The position numbers and the translations under genes are program-made. Positions 44,558 through 54,091 of a DNA stretch of 64,000 nucleotides are shown here, piece by piece. Source of the stretch: an uncultured Clostridium sp. (lineage in GTDB: Bacteria > Bacillota > Clostridia > Clostridiales > Clostridiaceae); assembly GCF_910588715.1 (NCBI RefSeq), contig NZ_CAJURG010000003.1:62001-126000 (forward strand). The letters are read 5' to 3'. The notes beneath the pieces were generated by a model that made no database searches, was not told where the DNA came from, and worked only from the letters and a program-made list of their open reading frames with translations. Within the stretch, counting starts at the first letter, position 1. The number at the start of each line of letters is the position of its first letter.

Positions 44558-45046
44558 TTATATAAGATTTGAGATACTATTTACAACACTTTCTAAACTT
44601 CCTATGTTTTCAACTCTATAATCACAATACTTCTTATAAAGTTCATATCTTTCATCATATAACTTATATAATACTTCTTTACCATTTGCTAGTAAAGGTC
44701 TCTTTTCAACTTCTATATCATCTAAAATATTCTCAACAGGTCTATCAATAAAAACAACTAGAGAATTTTTCTTCAAATATTCTATATTTATTTCTTTTTT
44801 AATAACTCCTCCACCAGAGGAAATTATTGTTTTTTCCCGTGTTCCAAGTTCCATACAGGACTTAGTTTCTATATTTCTAAAATACTCCTCACCACTTTTA
44901 AATATTTCAGAAATAGTTTTGCCTTGCTTTTCTTCAATATAACAATCCATATCTATAAAATCATAATTCAATTTATCTGAAAGTAGTTTTCCTATTGTAG
45001 TTTTCCCACAACCTGGCAACCCGATTAATGTAATACTTCTTTTCAT
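44558..45046 (-). CDS. aroK: Shikimate kinase
   Basis: 162 residues. It phosphorylates shikimate at the 3-hydroxyl with ATP. P-loop GLPGCGKTTIGKLL, shikimate-binding DMDCYIEEKQGKTISEIF, the FRNIE segment, SSGGGVIKK and the lid RPLLA are all present. It lies between aroE and the second aroF with short gaps, in the middle of the operon. Confidence 0.95.
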   Translation of the reverse strand: MKRSITLIGLPGCGKTTIGKLLSDKLNYDFIDMDCYIEEKQGKTISEIFKSGEEYFRNIETKSCMELGTREKTIISSGGGVIKKEINIEYLKKNSLVVFIDRPVENILDDIEVEKRPLLANGKEVLYKLYDERYELYKKYCDYRVENIGSLESVVNSISNLI

Positions 45047-45063
45047 ATCACTATTACTCTTTC

Positions 45064-45879
45064 TTAATTAAAATATTTTACTATATCATCATATACATAG
45101 CTTATTAATTCTTCATTTATTTCCCTATCATTAAATATAGATTGGCTTTTAACTGCCTGCCCAACTAACATAAGAAGCCCACCTAAGGCAAGCCTTCCCT
45201 CTTCTTCCGCTATCTGAAGAAATTTAGTTTTAGTTGGATTATATATTAAATCAATTGCTACTTCAAAATTTTTCATAATTTCATTATTAACAATTGCTTC
45301 ATTAATATTAGGATACATTCCAACAGGAGTTGTATTAATTATTAAATCTCCTTTAATATCCCTTAACTCATCATAATTAATTATAGATATTTTTTTATTT
45401 TTATTATTTAAATCTATATTAATTGGGTTTCTACTTACTATATATATTTTTTCTATTTCATTATCTAATAAATAAGTAACTATAGCCTTACAAGCTCCTC
45501 CAGAACCTAAAATAACAGCTATCTTATTTTTTATAATTATATTCTTGCTTTTAATCATAATTTCAATTCCAAAATAATCAGTATTATATCCATAAAGCTT
45601 ATTGTCTTTTAACATTACAGTATTAACAGCACCAATCCTAGAAGCTTCATCTGAAATATAATCTAAATATTTCATTATACTTTCTTTATATGGAATTGTA
45701 ACATTAAAACCTTTTATTTTAAGTATCTTTATAGCGTCTACAAAATCACCTAATTTATCTTTTGGAATCTCAAATAACTTATAAGCACCTTCATCATTAT
45801 TTTTTTCTAAAATTAATTTATTAATTTTGGGAGATAAGCTATGACTTAACCTTTCTCCTAGCAATCCGTAAAACTCCAT
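45064..45879 (-). CDS. aroE: Shikimate dehydrogenase
   Basis: 271 residues. It reduces 3-dehydroshikimate to shikimate with NADPH. Motifs: GLLGERLSHSLSPKINK (shikimate site), GFNVTIPYKESIM with the catalytic Lys, GAVNTV, NTDYFGI, a Rossmann AVILGSGGACKAIV, and NTTPVGMYPN. Spaced 17 bases from both pheA and aroK. Confidence 0.95.
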   Translation of the reverse strand: MEFYGLLGERLSHSLSPKINKLILEKNNDEGAYKLFEIPKDKLGDFVDAIKILKIKGFNVTIPYKESIMKYLDYISDEASRIGAVNTVMLKDNKLYGYNTDYFGIEIMIKSKNIIIKNKIAVILGSGGACKAIVTYLLDNEIEKIYIVSRNPINIDLNNKNKKISIINYDELRDIKGDLIINTTPVGMYPNINEAIVNNEIMKNFEVAIDLIYNPTKTKFLQIAEEEGRLALGGLLMLVGQAVKSQSIFNDREINEELISYVYDDIVKYFN

Positions 45880-45896
45880 TTAATCACCTCTCTATG

Positions 45897-47066
45897 TTAA
45901 TTGTGAGTACTAACTCCTTCATAACACCCAAGAAGTTTAAAGTATTCACTTTTCTCTTCAATTAATTTAATTGCTTTTTTAACACCTTCGTTTTCTATGT
46001 TACCTTCAAAGTCTACATATAAAAGGTATTGCCAAGGCTCATTTTTACTTGGCCTAGATTCTATTTTTATCATATTAATATCATTTTCTGCAAAGTGTCT
46101 TAAAAGATTATATAAAGTACCCGCCTTATCATCTAATGAAAATACAACAGTAACCTTATTACATTCTTTATATGATTCAAGTCCTTTTCCTATTACAATA
46201 AACTTTGTATGATTATTATTCTTATCATTTATTTCTTTTTTAATTATATCTAATCCATAAATTTCTGCTGCTCTTAAACTTGCAATTGCAGCCTTTGATT
46301 TATCATTAACTTCCGAAATATACTTAGCACTTATGGCTGTATTGTGAAAAGGTATAAGCTTTAAGTTACTTTTCTTACTTAAAAATTCTCTACTTTGTTC
46401 AAATCCTTGTGGATGTGAATATACTTCTTTTATATCCTCAAGCTTACTTCCCTTAATTCCTATTAAGTTTTGATCTATTTTTATACACTCTTCTCCAACT
46501 ATATAAAGACCATATTTAACTAATAAATCATAAACTGTAGTTATTGCGCCTGTAAATGAATTTTCTATAGGTAATACTCCATAATCAACTTCATTATTTT
46601 TTAAAGCTATAAATACATCCTCAAACTCTTCACAATCTATAGTTACGTGATTTTCACCAAAGTATTTAATCATAGCTTCTTCGCTAAAAGAACCCCTTAC
46701 ACCTTGATATCCAATTTTAATATTTACAAGATTCTTTTTATCCTTTTTAGCTGAAATATGTTTCTCTATAATATTTTTTTTATCCTTATTTTTGTTATAC
46801 TTATTTATAATATCAGCTTGAAAGCTTCTGCTTAATTCCATTAAATTAATAAAAAACTTTTCTGTAAGCTCTGAATACTCCTTATTATTAAGCCTACTAA
46901 TATTTTTTTTAATAACTTCAGCTTCTCGAGCTCCATTAAAAATTTGAATATTATTTTCAATCTTATACTTTGCTACATTTATTACTACATCCATTCTTTT
47001 TTCAAATAGCTCAACTAACTCTTTATCTATTTTATCAATTTCATTTCTACATTCTGAAAGATCCAT
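45897..47066 (-). CDS. pheA: Bifunctional chorismate mutase / prephenate dehydratase
   Basis: 389 residues, three domains. An AroQ-type chorismate mutase at about 1-85 (CRNEIDKIDKELVELFEKRM) turns chorismate into prephenate. A prephenate dehydratase follows at about 115-295 (GYQGVRGSFSEEAMIKYFG, YGVLPIENSFTGA, HTKFIVI). A C-terminal ACT domain at about 305-385 (DKAGTLYNLLRHFAENDINMIKIESRP) binds phenylalanine for feedback inhibition in known relatives. It supplies prephenate also for tyrA. Confidence 0.95.
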   Translation of the reverse strand: MDLSECRNEIDKIDKELVELFEKRMDVVINVAKYKIENNIQIFNGAREAEVIKKNISRLNNKEYSELTEKFFINLMELSRSFQADIINKYNKNKDKKNIIEKHISAKKDKKNLVNIKIGYQGVRGSFSEEAMIKYFGENHVTIDCEEFEDVFIALKNNEVDYGVLPIENSFTGAITTVYDLLVKYGLYIVGEECIKIDQNLIGIKGSKLEDIKEVYSHPQGFEQSREFLSKKSNLKLIPFHNTAISAKYISEVNDKSKAAIASLRAAEIYGLDIIKKEINDKNNNHTKFIVIGKGLESYKECNKVTVVFSLDDKAGTLYNLLRHFAENDINMIKIESRPSKNEPWQYLLYVDFEGNIENEGVKKAIKLIEEKSEYFKLLGCYEGVSTHN

Positions 47067-47201
47067 TCTTCTCCTCCATTTTTGCTCTTTAGGTTATTTT
47101 TAAAATCTAACAAAATTTAAATTAGTATATAAAAATATTTTAGTATTTATATTTTTATAAAATCTAATTAAGTATTTTAATCTAACCTAAAGATAAACAT
47201 A
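47067..47201 (-). other. Structured 135-base gap inside the aro operon (pheA-aroC)
   Basis: The longest gap in the operon. A 9-bp inverted repeat TTTAGGTTA / TAACCTAAA (47088-47096, 47184-47192) encloses a second one, TATAAAAATAT / ATATTTTTATA, so the whole gap can fold as a multi-stem hairpin. No T-run follows. Confidence 0.5.
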
Positions 47202-48272
47202 TTACATCAATTCTAAAATTCCAATTGCAGTTACTGCTTCTATAACTGGAAGTGCCCTTTGTACAATACAAGGATCATGTCTTCCTTCTATACTTAACTT
47301 AGTTTCCTCCATTGTAGCAATATTAACAGTATTTTGTTCTTTAAATATTGATGCTGTTGGTTTTATTGCAACATTAAACACAATTGGCATTCCGTTAGTT
47401 ATTCCGCCTAAAATTCCACCATTATTATTAGTTTTTGTTTTTATATTTTTTCCATCTAAATAATACTCATCATTAGCTTCAGAACCCCTCATTTTAGAAA
47501 TATCAAACCCTTTTCCAAATTCAATTCCCTTAACTGCTGGTACTGAAAATATTAAATGAGCTAAAGTTGATTCTACAGAATCAAAAAACGGATTGCCTAT
47601 TCCTGCATCTATCCCTAAAACAACACATTCTATAGTTCCTCCTATAGAATCCATATTCATTCTTGCATTAATAATCTCTTCTCTCATTGATTCTTCTAAA
47701 CTAGAATTAATTAATGGTAACTCTTTTCCTTTAAATGACTTTATTAATTCTTCATTTAATTCTACATCTAAAAAGCTTTTATCTTTAATACTTCCTATAG
47801 AACTTACATGAGCTGAAATTATAATTCCTTTGCTTTCTAATATTTGTCTGCAAATAGCACCTGCAAACACAAGTGGAGCAGTTATTCTTCCAGAAAAGTG
47901 ACCTCCTCCCCTATAATCATTAAATCCATTATATCTAATAGCACCAGTGTAATCTGCATGTCCCGGTCTCATTACACTTTTAAGCTTTGAATAATCCTTA
48001 GATTTAGTATTAGAATTTCTAATTATTGCACAAAGTGGGGTTCCTGTAGTTTTCCCTTCAAAATATCCACTTAATATTTCAGGTATATCTCCCTCTTTCC
48101 TAGTAGTTGATAATGGGCTTTTTCCCGGTGCTCTCCTTGCCATTTCATTAATTACCTTATCCATATCGACAGGAAATCCTGATGGTAATCCATCAATATT
48201 TACTCCTATAGCATTTCCGTGAGATTCACCAAAGATAGATATTCTTATATTATTTCCCCACATTCCACTCAT
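47202..48272 (-). CDS. aroC: Chorismate synthase
   Basis: About 356 residues. It eliminates phosphate from EPSP to give chorismate and needs reduced FMN. Motifs: FGESHGNAIGVNIDGLPSG, RRAPGKSPLSTTRKE, GHADYTGAIRYNGFNDYRGGGHFSGR and GGITNGMPI. ATG 48272 is preferred, 8 bases after AGGAGG. Its start lies within the end of aroA, so the two are coupled. Confidence 0.95.
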   Translation of the reverse strand: MSGMWGNNIRISIFGESHGNAIGVNIDGLPSGFPVDMDKVINEMARRAPGKSPLSTTRKEGDIPEILSGYFEGKTTGTPLCAIIRNSNTKSKDYSKLKSVMRPGHADYTGAIRYNGFNDYRGGGHFSGRITAPLVFAGAICRQILESKGIIISAHVSSIGSIKDKSFLDVELNEELIKSFKGKELPLINSSLEESMREEIINARMNMDSIGGTIECVVLGIDAGIGNPFFDSVESTLAHLIFSVPAVKGIEFGKGFDISKMRGSEANDEYYLDGKNIKTKTNNNGGILGGITNGMPIVFNVAIKPTASIFKEQNTVNIATMEETKLSIEGRHDPCIVQRALPVIEAVTAIGILELM

Positions 48273-49545
48273 GTACATTTCCTCCTAAAGCTTTAAAATC
48301 CTCAAAAAAGTTTGGATATGACTTTGCAATACATTCATAATCTTTTATTACTATTGGTTTTTCACAATTTGTAGAGGCTATGGCTAAAGTCATTGCTATT
48401 CTATGATCCTTATGACTCCATACCTCTACTCCACCATTTAATTTGCTAACTCCCTCAACTATCAAGCCATCTTCTTTTTCAATTATCTTAGCACCTAACT
48501 TATTTAATTCAGACGTCACTGCAAAAAGTCTATCACATTCTTTAATTCGAAGTCTTCCTGCATTTATTATTTTCGTTGTACCCTTTGATAATGAAGCTAC
48601 TAATGTAAGAACTGGTATAATATCTGGGCATTGACTTCCATCAATTACTGTACTAATTAATTCTCCATTAACACTTCCACTTACTTTACCATTATTTGTA
48701 TCAAATACAACATTCATTCTTTCTAGTATATCAATTATTTCTTTATCACCTTGAAGTGAGTTTAAATCTAAATCCTTACACAATACATCATTTCCTAAAC
48801 TATCTGCACAAAGGAAAAATGCAGCTTGAGAATAATCTCCTTCAACTATGTAATTTCTAGATTTGTATTTCTGATTTCCTTTAATAATAAATTCTCTATA
48901 ATTATTATTAATTATTTCTACACCAAAATCACTAATTGCCCTTAACGTTAAATCAATATATCCCTTAGATTCCATTTCAGTAGTAATTATAATTTTAGAA
49001 TCTCCATTTAATAATGGTAATGTAAATAATAATCCAGTTATAAATTGCGAACTTACATTACCTTCTACCTCAAAAATTCCAGGTTTTAATTTACCATTTA
49101 TGCTTAAATTTAAATTATTTTCTTCATAGGAATATTTAATTTGCTGTTTTTCAAATATATTATAATAAGTAGTTAATGGTCTTTTACCTAAATTACCCCT
49201 ACCTATAAATTTACTATTACCTTCAAATAATAATGAAATAGGCACTAAAAATCTTAAAGTTGAACCTGATTCGTTACAATCAATAATTCTATTTTTTTGT
49301 AGACTTTCACCAGTTCCATATGCACCTATTACCTCAATATAATCCTTATGCTTAACTATTTTAGCTCCTAAAGAGTTCATTGCATCAATAGTTGCTATAA
49401 TATCATCTGAATAATCTATATTTTCTATAATACATAATCCATCACTTAAAGAAGCACAAATAATAGCTCTATGCGCCATACTTTTTGAAGGAGGTATTTT
49501 AACCTCCCCCTTTAGCATTGATGGATTTACCTTTAAATCCGCCAT
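48250..49545 (-). CDS. aroA: 3-phosphoshikimate 1-carboxyvinyltransferase (EPSP synthase)
   Basis: About 431 residues from ATG 49545 (GAGGAG before it). It transfers enolpyruvate from PEP to shikimate 3-phosphate. Motifs: PPSKSMAHRAIICASL, ESGSTLRFLVPISL, and RIKECDRLFAVTSEL with SHKDHRIAMTLAIAS near the end. The active-site segment GNLGKRPLTTYY lacks the usual GxxR wording but holds the region. By motif it looks like a class I or II-like clostridial enzyme; I cannot decide which. Confidence 0.94.
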   Translation of the reverse strand: MADLKVNPSMLKGEVKIPPSKSMAHRAIICASLSDGLCIIENIDYSDDIIATIDAMNSLGAKIVKHKDYIEVIGAYGTGESLQKNRIIDCNESGSTLRFLVPISLLFEGNSKFIGRGNLGKRPLTTYYNIFEKQQIKYSYEENNLNLSINGKLKPGIFEVEGNVSSQFITGLLFTLPLLNGDSKIIITTEMESKGYIDLTLRAISDFGVEIINNNYREFIIKGNQKYKSRNYIVEGDYSQAAFFLCADSLGNDVLCKDLDLNSLQGDKEIIDILERMNVVFDTNNGKVSGSVNGELISTVIDGSQCPDIIPVLTLVASLSKGTTKIINAGRLRIKECDRLFAVTSELNKLGAKIIEKEDGLIVEGVSKLNGGVEVWSHKDHRIAMTLAIASTNCEKPIVIKDYECIAKSYPNFFEDFKALGGNVHEWNVGK

Positions 49546-49558
49546 AAAATCTCCTCTT

Positions 49559-50608
49559 TTATTCTTTAAAAAATTCTGCTGTAGTTTTATAAATCTTTGA
49601 ACTTCCAATTTTATCTAAAATAATTACATTTAAATCATTACCTAACTTTTTCTTATCTAAATTAATTGCACTTAATGTTTTTTCAATATCAATATTTAAA
49701 TTATAAGGAAGATTATATTTAACTAAAATATCTTTAATTCTTTTAGCTGTACCCCTTTTAGTTAATCCTTTTTCTTCACTAATCTTGCTTATTACATACA
49801 TACCAATTGAAACACCTTCACCATGGCTGTATTTAGTATAATTATAATATTGCTCTATGGCATGACCTAAGGTATGACCAAAATTTAAAATCATTCTTTC
49901 GCCTTTGTCCTTTTCATCATTTTCCACAACCTGCCTTTTAATATCACAACATTTGTGGATAATTATCTCCATATTATTTTTTAACTGTTGATAATTTTCT
50001 ATTTTTTCAAGATATTTAAATAATTCTTCATCTTTAATGCATCCATATTTAATAACCTCAGCCATTCCATCAACAAAAAATCTATTCTCTAATGTATTTA
50101 AAACCTCTGGATCTATCAATACACATTTAGGATGATAAAAGCTACCAACAAGATTTTTTCCCCTATCTAAATCTACAGCTACCTTGCCGCCAACACTACT
50201 ATCAACTTGAGCTAAAAGTGAAGTTGGTATTTGTACAAAATCAATTCCTCTTAAATAAGTAGAAGCTACAAATCCTGCCAAATCACCTATAACACCACCA
50301 CCTAAAGCAATTATCAAGTCACTTCTAGTTAAATTAAAATCTAAAAGCTCATTATATAGGCTTTGTAATGTATTAAAATTTTTAGTTTCTTCACCCGGCT
50401 TTAATGATAATAACTTAACTTCAAAACCATCATCATTTAAATTTTTACTAACTTTATCTCCATAATAATTATTCACATTATCGTCTGTAATAATAAATAT
50501 TTTCTTACCTGTATATCTCTTTCCAATCTCTTTTGAAACTCTATTAATAATTCCTCTTTCAATTATAATTGGATAAGTCTTATCCTTTAAATCAACTATT
50601 AACTCCAT
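49559..50608 (-). CDS. aroB: 3-dehydroquinate synthase
   Basis: About 349 residues from ATG 50608 (AAGGA, 7-base spacing). It closes DAHP to the first ring compound, 3-dehydroquinate, using NAD and a divalent metal. Motifs: ALGGGVIGDLAGFVASTYLRGI, TSLLAQVDSSVGGKVAVDL, MAEVIKYGCI and NFGHTLGHAIEQY with metal histidines. 13 bases separate it from the first aroF. Confidence 0.95.
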   Translation of the reverse strand: MELIVDLKDKTYPIIIERGIINRVSKEIGKRYTGKKIFIITDDNVNNYYGDKVSKNLNDDGFEVKLLSLKPGEETKNFNTLQSLYNELLDFNLTRSDLIIALGGGVIGDLAGFVASTYLRGIDFVQIPTSLLAQVDSSVGGKVAVDLDRGKNLVGSFYHPKCVLIDPEVLNTLENRFFVDGMAEVIKYGCIKDEELFKYLEKIENYQQLKNNMEIIIHKCCDIKRQVVENDEKDKGERMILNFGHTLGHAIEQYYNYTKYSHGEGVSIGMYVISKISEEKGLTKRGTAKRIKDILVKYNLPYNLNIDIEKTLSAINLDKKKLGNDLNVIILDKIGSSKIYKTTAEFFKE

Positions 50609-50621
50609 ATTGCTATCCTTT

Positions 50622-51635
50622 CTATATTTCACGTCCAACTGCTGATGCAATAACCCTTAAATCTTCCATTAATTTTGCAAATACATCTGGTTTTAATGAT
50701 TGCTGTCCATCACATAATGCCTTTTGTGGTTCATTATGAACTTCAATTATAAGACCATCAGCTCCAACTGCAACTGCTGCCTTTGACAACGGTTCTACCA
50801 TCCACCACTTTCCTGCGGAATGACTTGGGTCTATTACCACTGGTAAATGACTTAATTTTTTAATTGCTGGTACTGCACTTAAATCTAAAGTATTTCTAGT
50901 ATATGTCTCAAAAGTCCTTATTCCTCTTTCACAAAGAATAACTTCTTCATTTCCACCTGCCATAATATATTCCGCACTCATAAGTAACTCCTCTATAGTA
51001 GCAGATAATCCCCTCTTTAAAAGTATTGGCTTATTAATTCTACCCAATTCTTTTAATAAATCAAAGTTTTGCATATTTCTTGCTCCTACTTGGATTATAT
51101 CAGCTTTTTCAATAAATGTTTCTATATCATAAGGTGACATGATTTCTGTTACTATTGGTAACCCTGTTTTAGCTTTAGCTTCATTTAATAATTCTAAACC
51201 TTCAAATTTTAATCCTTGGAAACTATAAGGAGAAGTTCTTGGCTTAAAAGCTCCACCTCTTAAAAAACTAGCTCCATGCTTTTTAACCTCATTTGCAACT
51301 AAAGCTATTTGATCTTTATTTTCAACTGAACAAGGTCCAGCTATTACTGCAATTTTATTTCCCCCAATAGTATGTCCATTCACATCAATTACAGTATTTT
51401 CTGGATGAAATAATCTATTTGCTTTTTTAAAAGGTTCTTGAACATGCATTACTCTTTCAACATTAGGATTTGCTTCAATATATGATGGATCTATTTTTGT
51501 TGTATCACCAACCAATCCTAATATACTTACTTCCTTACCTATAACAGGATTTACTGTTACACCTAAAGCTTCTAATTCCCCTGTTAAATTGCTAATTTCT
51601 TTACTACTTGTTTTTGGTTTTAATATTACTACCAT
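50622..51635 (-). CDS. aroF: DAHP synthase (type I-beta), first operon copy
   Basis: 337 residues. Same architecture as the copy at 43516: regulatory ferredoxin-like domain to about 85, then IAGPCSVENKDQI, LRGGAFKPRTSPYSFQG, QVGARNMQNFDLLKELG, LLKRGLSATIEELLMSAEYIM and IDPSHSAGKWW. First gene of the aro operon, behind a sigma-A promoter and a candidate attenuator. Having two copies in one operon suggests different feedback control by phenylalanine and tyrosine, as in other bacteria with isozymes. Confidence 0.94.
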   Translation of the reverse strand: MVVILKPKTSSKEISNLTGELEALGVTVNPVIGKEVSILGLVGDTTKIDPSYIEANPNVERVMHVQEPFKKANRLFHPENTVIDVNGHTIGGNKIAVIAGPCSVENKDQIALVANEVKKHGASFLRGGAFKPRTSPYSFQGLKFEGLELLNEAKAKTGLPIVTEIMSPYDIETFIEKADIIQVGARNMQNFDLLKELGRINKPILLKRGLSATIEELLMSAEYIMAGGNEEVILCERGIRTFETYTRNTLDLSAVPAIKKLSHLPVVIDPSHSAGKWWMVEPLSKAAVAVGADGLIIEVHNEPQKALCDGQQSLKPDVFAKLMEDLRVIASAVGREI

Positions 51636-51660
51636 TTTAAATGCCCCCTTAGAATTATAT

Positions 51661-51687
51661 AAAAAAGAGAACTCTTAATGAGCTCCC
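51661..51687 (-). terminator. Candidate attenuator/terminator in the aro operon leader
   Basis: On the minus strand GGGAGCTC - ATTAA - GAGTTCTC (8-bp stem, two G-U pairs) is followed directly by T6. It lies between the promoter at 51712-51739 and aroF at 51635, so it could stop transcription early. It might also be the terminator of the cardiolipin synthase gene upstream. Confidence 0.55.
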
Positions 51688-51711
51688 TATTATAAACTAT
51701 TCTTTTAAACT

Positions 51712-51739
51712 ATTTTACCATATTTTTACATTTTGTCAA
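51712..51739 (-). promoter_or_regulatory. Promoter of the aro operon
   Basis: On the minus strand TTGACA (51734-51739), 16-base spacer, TAAAAT (51712-51717). Transcription would start near 51705, giving a leader of about 70 bases with the hairpin at 51661-51687. No T-box or leader peptide rich in Phe/Tyr was found. Confidence 0.65.
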
Positions 51740-51774
51740 TGTTACCTTATGGTCTTATTTTACTTATATTAATT

Positions 51775-53202
51775 TTATAAAATAGGTGCTAATAATCTTA
51801 TTAATGATTCTTTAATTTTTAAATTTCTAGATCTCTTATCATATTCTTCTTTTATAACTAATTTAGATTTTAATTGGTCTTCTAAAAATATATTTTCTTG
51901 TTCTTTAGCCACCTTTTCATTATAAATAAATGCATTTACTTCAAAATTTAACTTAAAACTTCTTATATCTAAATTTGCAGTTCCAATGCTACATACTTCC
52001 CCATCTGCAACAATTGTTTTTGCGTGTATAAATCCATTATCATAACGATATATTTTCACTCCGTATTCTATTAATAAACCAATATTAGCACTTAACATCC
52101 ACTCCATAAAAAAATGATCTGGAGCCCCAGGAACTATAATTCTAACGTCAACTCCTGAAAGAGCAGAAATCTTTATTGCTTCCATCATTGGACTATCTGG
52201 CACTAAATATGGAGTTTGAATATAAACATAATTCTTTGCATTATTTATAATCTTCATATAAGAATTTTTAATATACTCTTCCATATGGTCTGGCCCAGAA
52301 GATACTATCTGAATTCCTACATCTCCAATTACATCTATATTGGGAAAATACATTGACATATTGCCCATTTTCTCTCCCGATGCATAATCCCAATCTAATA
52401 TAAATCTTTTATTTAATTCACTTACTGCTTCTCCTCTAATCCTAATATGAGTATCTCTCCAAAATTTAAACTGCTTTCCCTTGTTAACATACTCATCTCC
52501 AACATTAAATCCACCAACATATCCAATTTTTCCATCAATAACAACTATTTTTCTATGATTTCTATAGTTTATACGCATATTAATATGAGGTAAAACACCT
52601 GGAAAGAATACAGAAATTTTTATTCCATAAGATTCTATTTCCCTAATTATTTTCTTAGTAATTTTTTTTGATCCCATGCCATCTATTACAAATCTTACTT
52701 CTACACCATCTTTAACTTTTTCTCTTAATTCTTTTATAAGTGATTTCCCTAATTCATCATACCTAAAAATATAATATTCTATATGTATAAAACTTTTTGC
52801 TTCCCTAATATCATTAAATAAATCCTTAAATTTGTCTTCTCCGTTAGTATAAATTTTAACTTCATTATTAGTAGTATAAATTGCACCTGAATGATTATAA
52901 TTCATTAAAATTAAATCTTCATAGTTTTCATTTATTTCACTATCATGTATTGGTAAGTCGCCATTACTTTTTAATTTATATCTTTTAATTTTATCTGCAA
53001 GTTTTTTTTCTCTAAAAATTTTCTGTCTACTTAAATTTTGCCCTAACAATAAGTATAAAATAAATCCTATACCTGGTAATGCAATTAATATTATAAGCCA
53101 TGCCCATGTTGTTGTAGGTTCTTTTCTTTCAATAAATACTAATGATAATGCAGACAATATATTTAGTAAAAAAAACATTGCTAATAATACTATATATGCC
53201 AT
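51775..53202 (-). CDS. cls: Cardiolipin synthase
   Basis: 475 residues. Two N-terminal membrane helices (1-60), the second block with TTTWAWLIILIALPGIGFILYLLLGQ typical of Cls, then two phospholipase D domains each with an HKD motif: HRKIVVIDGKIGYVGGFNVGDEY (near residue 215) and HAKTIVADGEVCSIGTANLD (near 392). It condenses two phosphatidylglycerol molecules to cardiolipin in the membrane. Recognised firmly; whether it is the main synthase is unknown. Monocistronic. Confidence 0.92.
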   Translation of the reverse strand: MAYIVLLAMFFLLNILSALSLVFIERKEPTTTWAWLIILIALPGIGFILYLLLGQNLSRQKIFREKKLADKIKRYKLKSNGDLPIHDSEINENYEDLILMNYNHSGAIYTTNNEVKIYTNGEDKFKDLFNDIREAKSFIHIEYYIFRYDELGKSLIKELREKVKDGVEVRFVIDGMGSKKITKKIIREIESYGIKISVFFPGVLPHINMRINYRNHRKIVVIDGKIGYVGGFNVGDEYVNKGKQFKFWRDTHIRIRGEAVSELNKRFILDWDYASGEKMGNMSMYFPNIDVIGDVGIQIVSSGPDHMEEYIKNSYMKIINNAKNYVYIQTPYLVPDSPMMEAIKISALSGVDVRIIVPGAPDHFFMEWMLSANIGLLIEYGVKIYRYDNGFIHAKTIVADGEVCSIGTANLDIRSFKLNFEVNAFIYNEKVAKEQENIFLEDQLKSKLVIKEEYDKRSRNLKIKESLIRLLAPIL

Positions 53203-53291
53203 AAATAATTAATTCCTTTCGCTCCTCATCCTCTTCCTATTATTATATATCAATAAAGTTCTAATTAATACCATATATATAAATTGAATAT

Positions 53292-53350
53292 AAAAAAGGA
53301 GTCGTATTCTATTGAAATTTTTTAATTCAATATGAATACAACTCCCTTTT
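53292..53350. repeat. Dispersed palindromic terminator element, copy E
   Basis: AAAAAGGAGTCGTATTCTAT / ATATGAATACAACTCCCTTTT (first 20 used) arms around TGAAATTTTTTAATTCA. It lies about 80-135 bases past the stop of the downstream rubrerythrin gene, between it and cls, as a terminator. Confidence 0.8.
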
Positions 53351-53427
53351 GTTATATGAAACTTTTGTTAAAATACTATATTAAGAAATTATTTTTATAA
53401 ACTTCTTTTTATAGAAATTTTTATATT

Positions 53428-53970
53428 TTAAGCGAAGTATCTCTTTAATAATCCTTCGAAAGCTTTTCCATGTCTAGCTTCATCTTTACACATTTCATGA
53501 ACTGTATCATGAATTGCATCTAAGTTTAATTGTTTAGCTAATGTTGCTAAATCTTTCTTTCCTTGAGTTGCTCCATGTTCTGCAGCTACTCTTGCTTCTA
53601 AGTTTGCCTTTGTATCAGCTACTACTACTTCTCCTAATAATTCAGCGAATTTTGCAGCGTGTTCTGCTTCTTCTATTGCTATTCTCTTATAAGCTTCTGC
53701 TACTTCTGGGAACCCTTCTCTATCTGCTTGTCTTGACATTGCTAAGTACATCCCTACTTCTGTACATTCTCCAACAAAGTTTGCTCTTAATCCTTCGATT
53801 ACTCTTTCATCTACTCCTTGAGCAACTCCGATTCTATGCTCATCAGCAAATACTAATTCTCCAGCTTGTTCTACAAACTTATCAGCTCCAACATGGCATA
53901 ATGGACATTCTGCTGGTGCTGTTTCTCCTTCATGAACATATCCACATACTGTACATACAAATTTTTTCAT
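53428..53970 (-). CDS. Reverse rubrerythrin, downstream tandem copy
   Basis: 180 residues. A rubredoxin-like iron site comes first (CTVCGYVHEGE, CPLCHVGAD), then a ferritin-like di-iron four-helix domain (NFVGECTEVGMYL, IAIEEAEHAAKF, DEARHGKAFEGLLKRY). This order is the reverse of classical rubrerythrin and marks reverse rubrerythrins, which reduce hydrogen peroxide (and oxygen indirectly) in anaerobes. The protein is identical to that of the gene at 54092; the coding DNA differs only in the penultimate codon region (TTC versus TTT) and stop codon (TAA versus TAG) as far as I compared. Spacing of 121 bases suggests co-transcription. Confidence 0.93.
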   Translation of the reverse strand: MKKFVCTVCGYVHEGETAPAECPLCHVGADKFVEQAGELVFADEHRIGVAQGVDERVIEGLRANFVGECTEVGMYLAMSRQADREGFPEVAEAYKRIAIEEAEHAAKFAELLGEVVVADTKANLEARVAAEHGATQGKKDLATLAKQLNLDAIHDTVHEMCKDEARHGKAFEGLLKRYFA

Positions 53971-54091
53971 AATATTTTTCCTCCTAAATTTTCACTAACT
54001 TCATAATATTTCTTATATCTTTTCCATTATATAATACAATTAACTTATAATACTATAACTGCATAGTATTATTAACTATTTTTTTACAATT

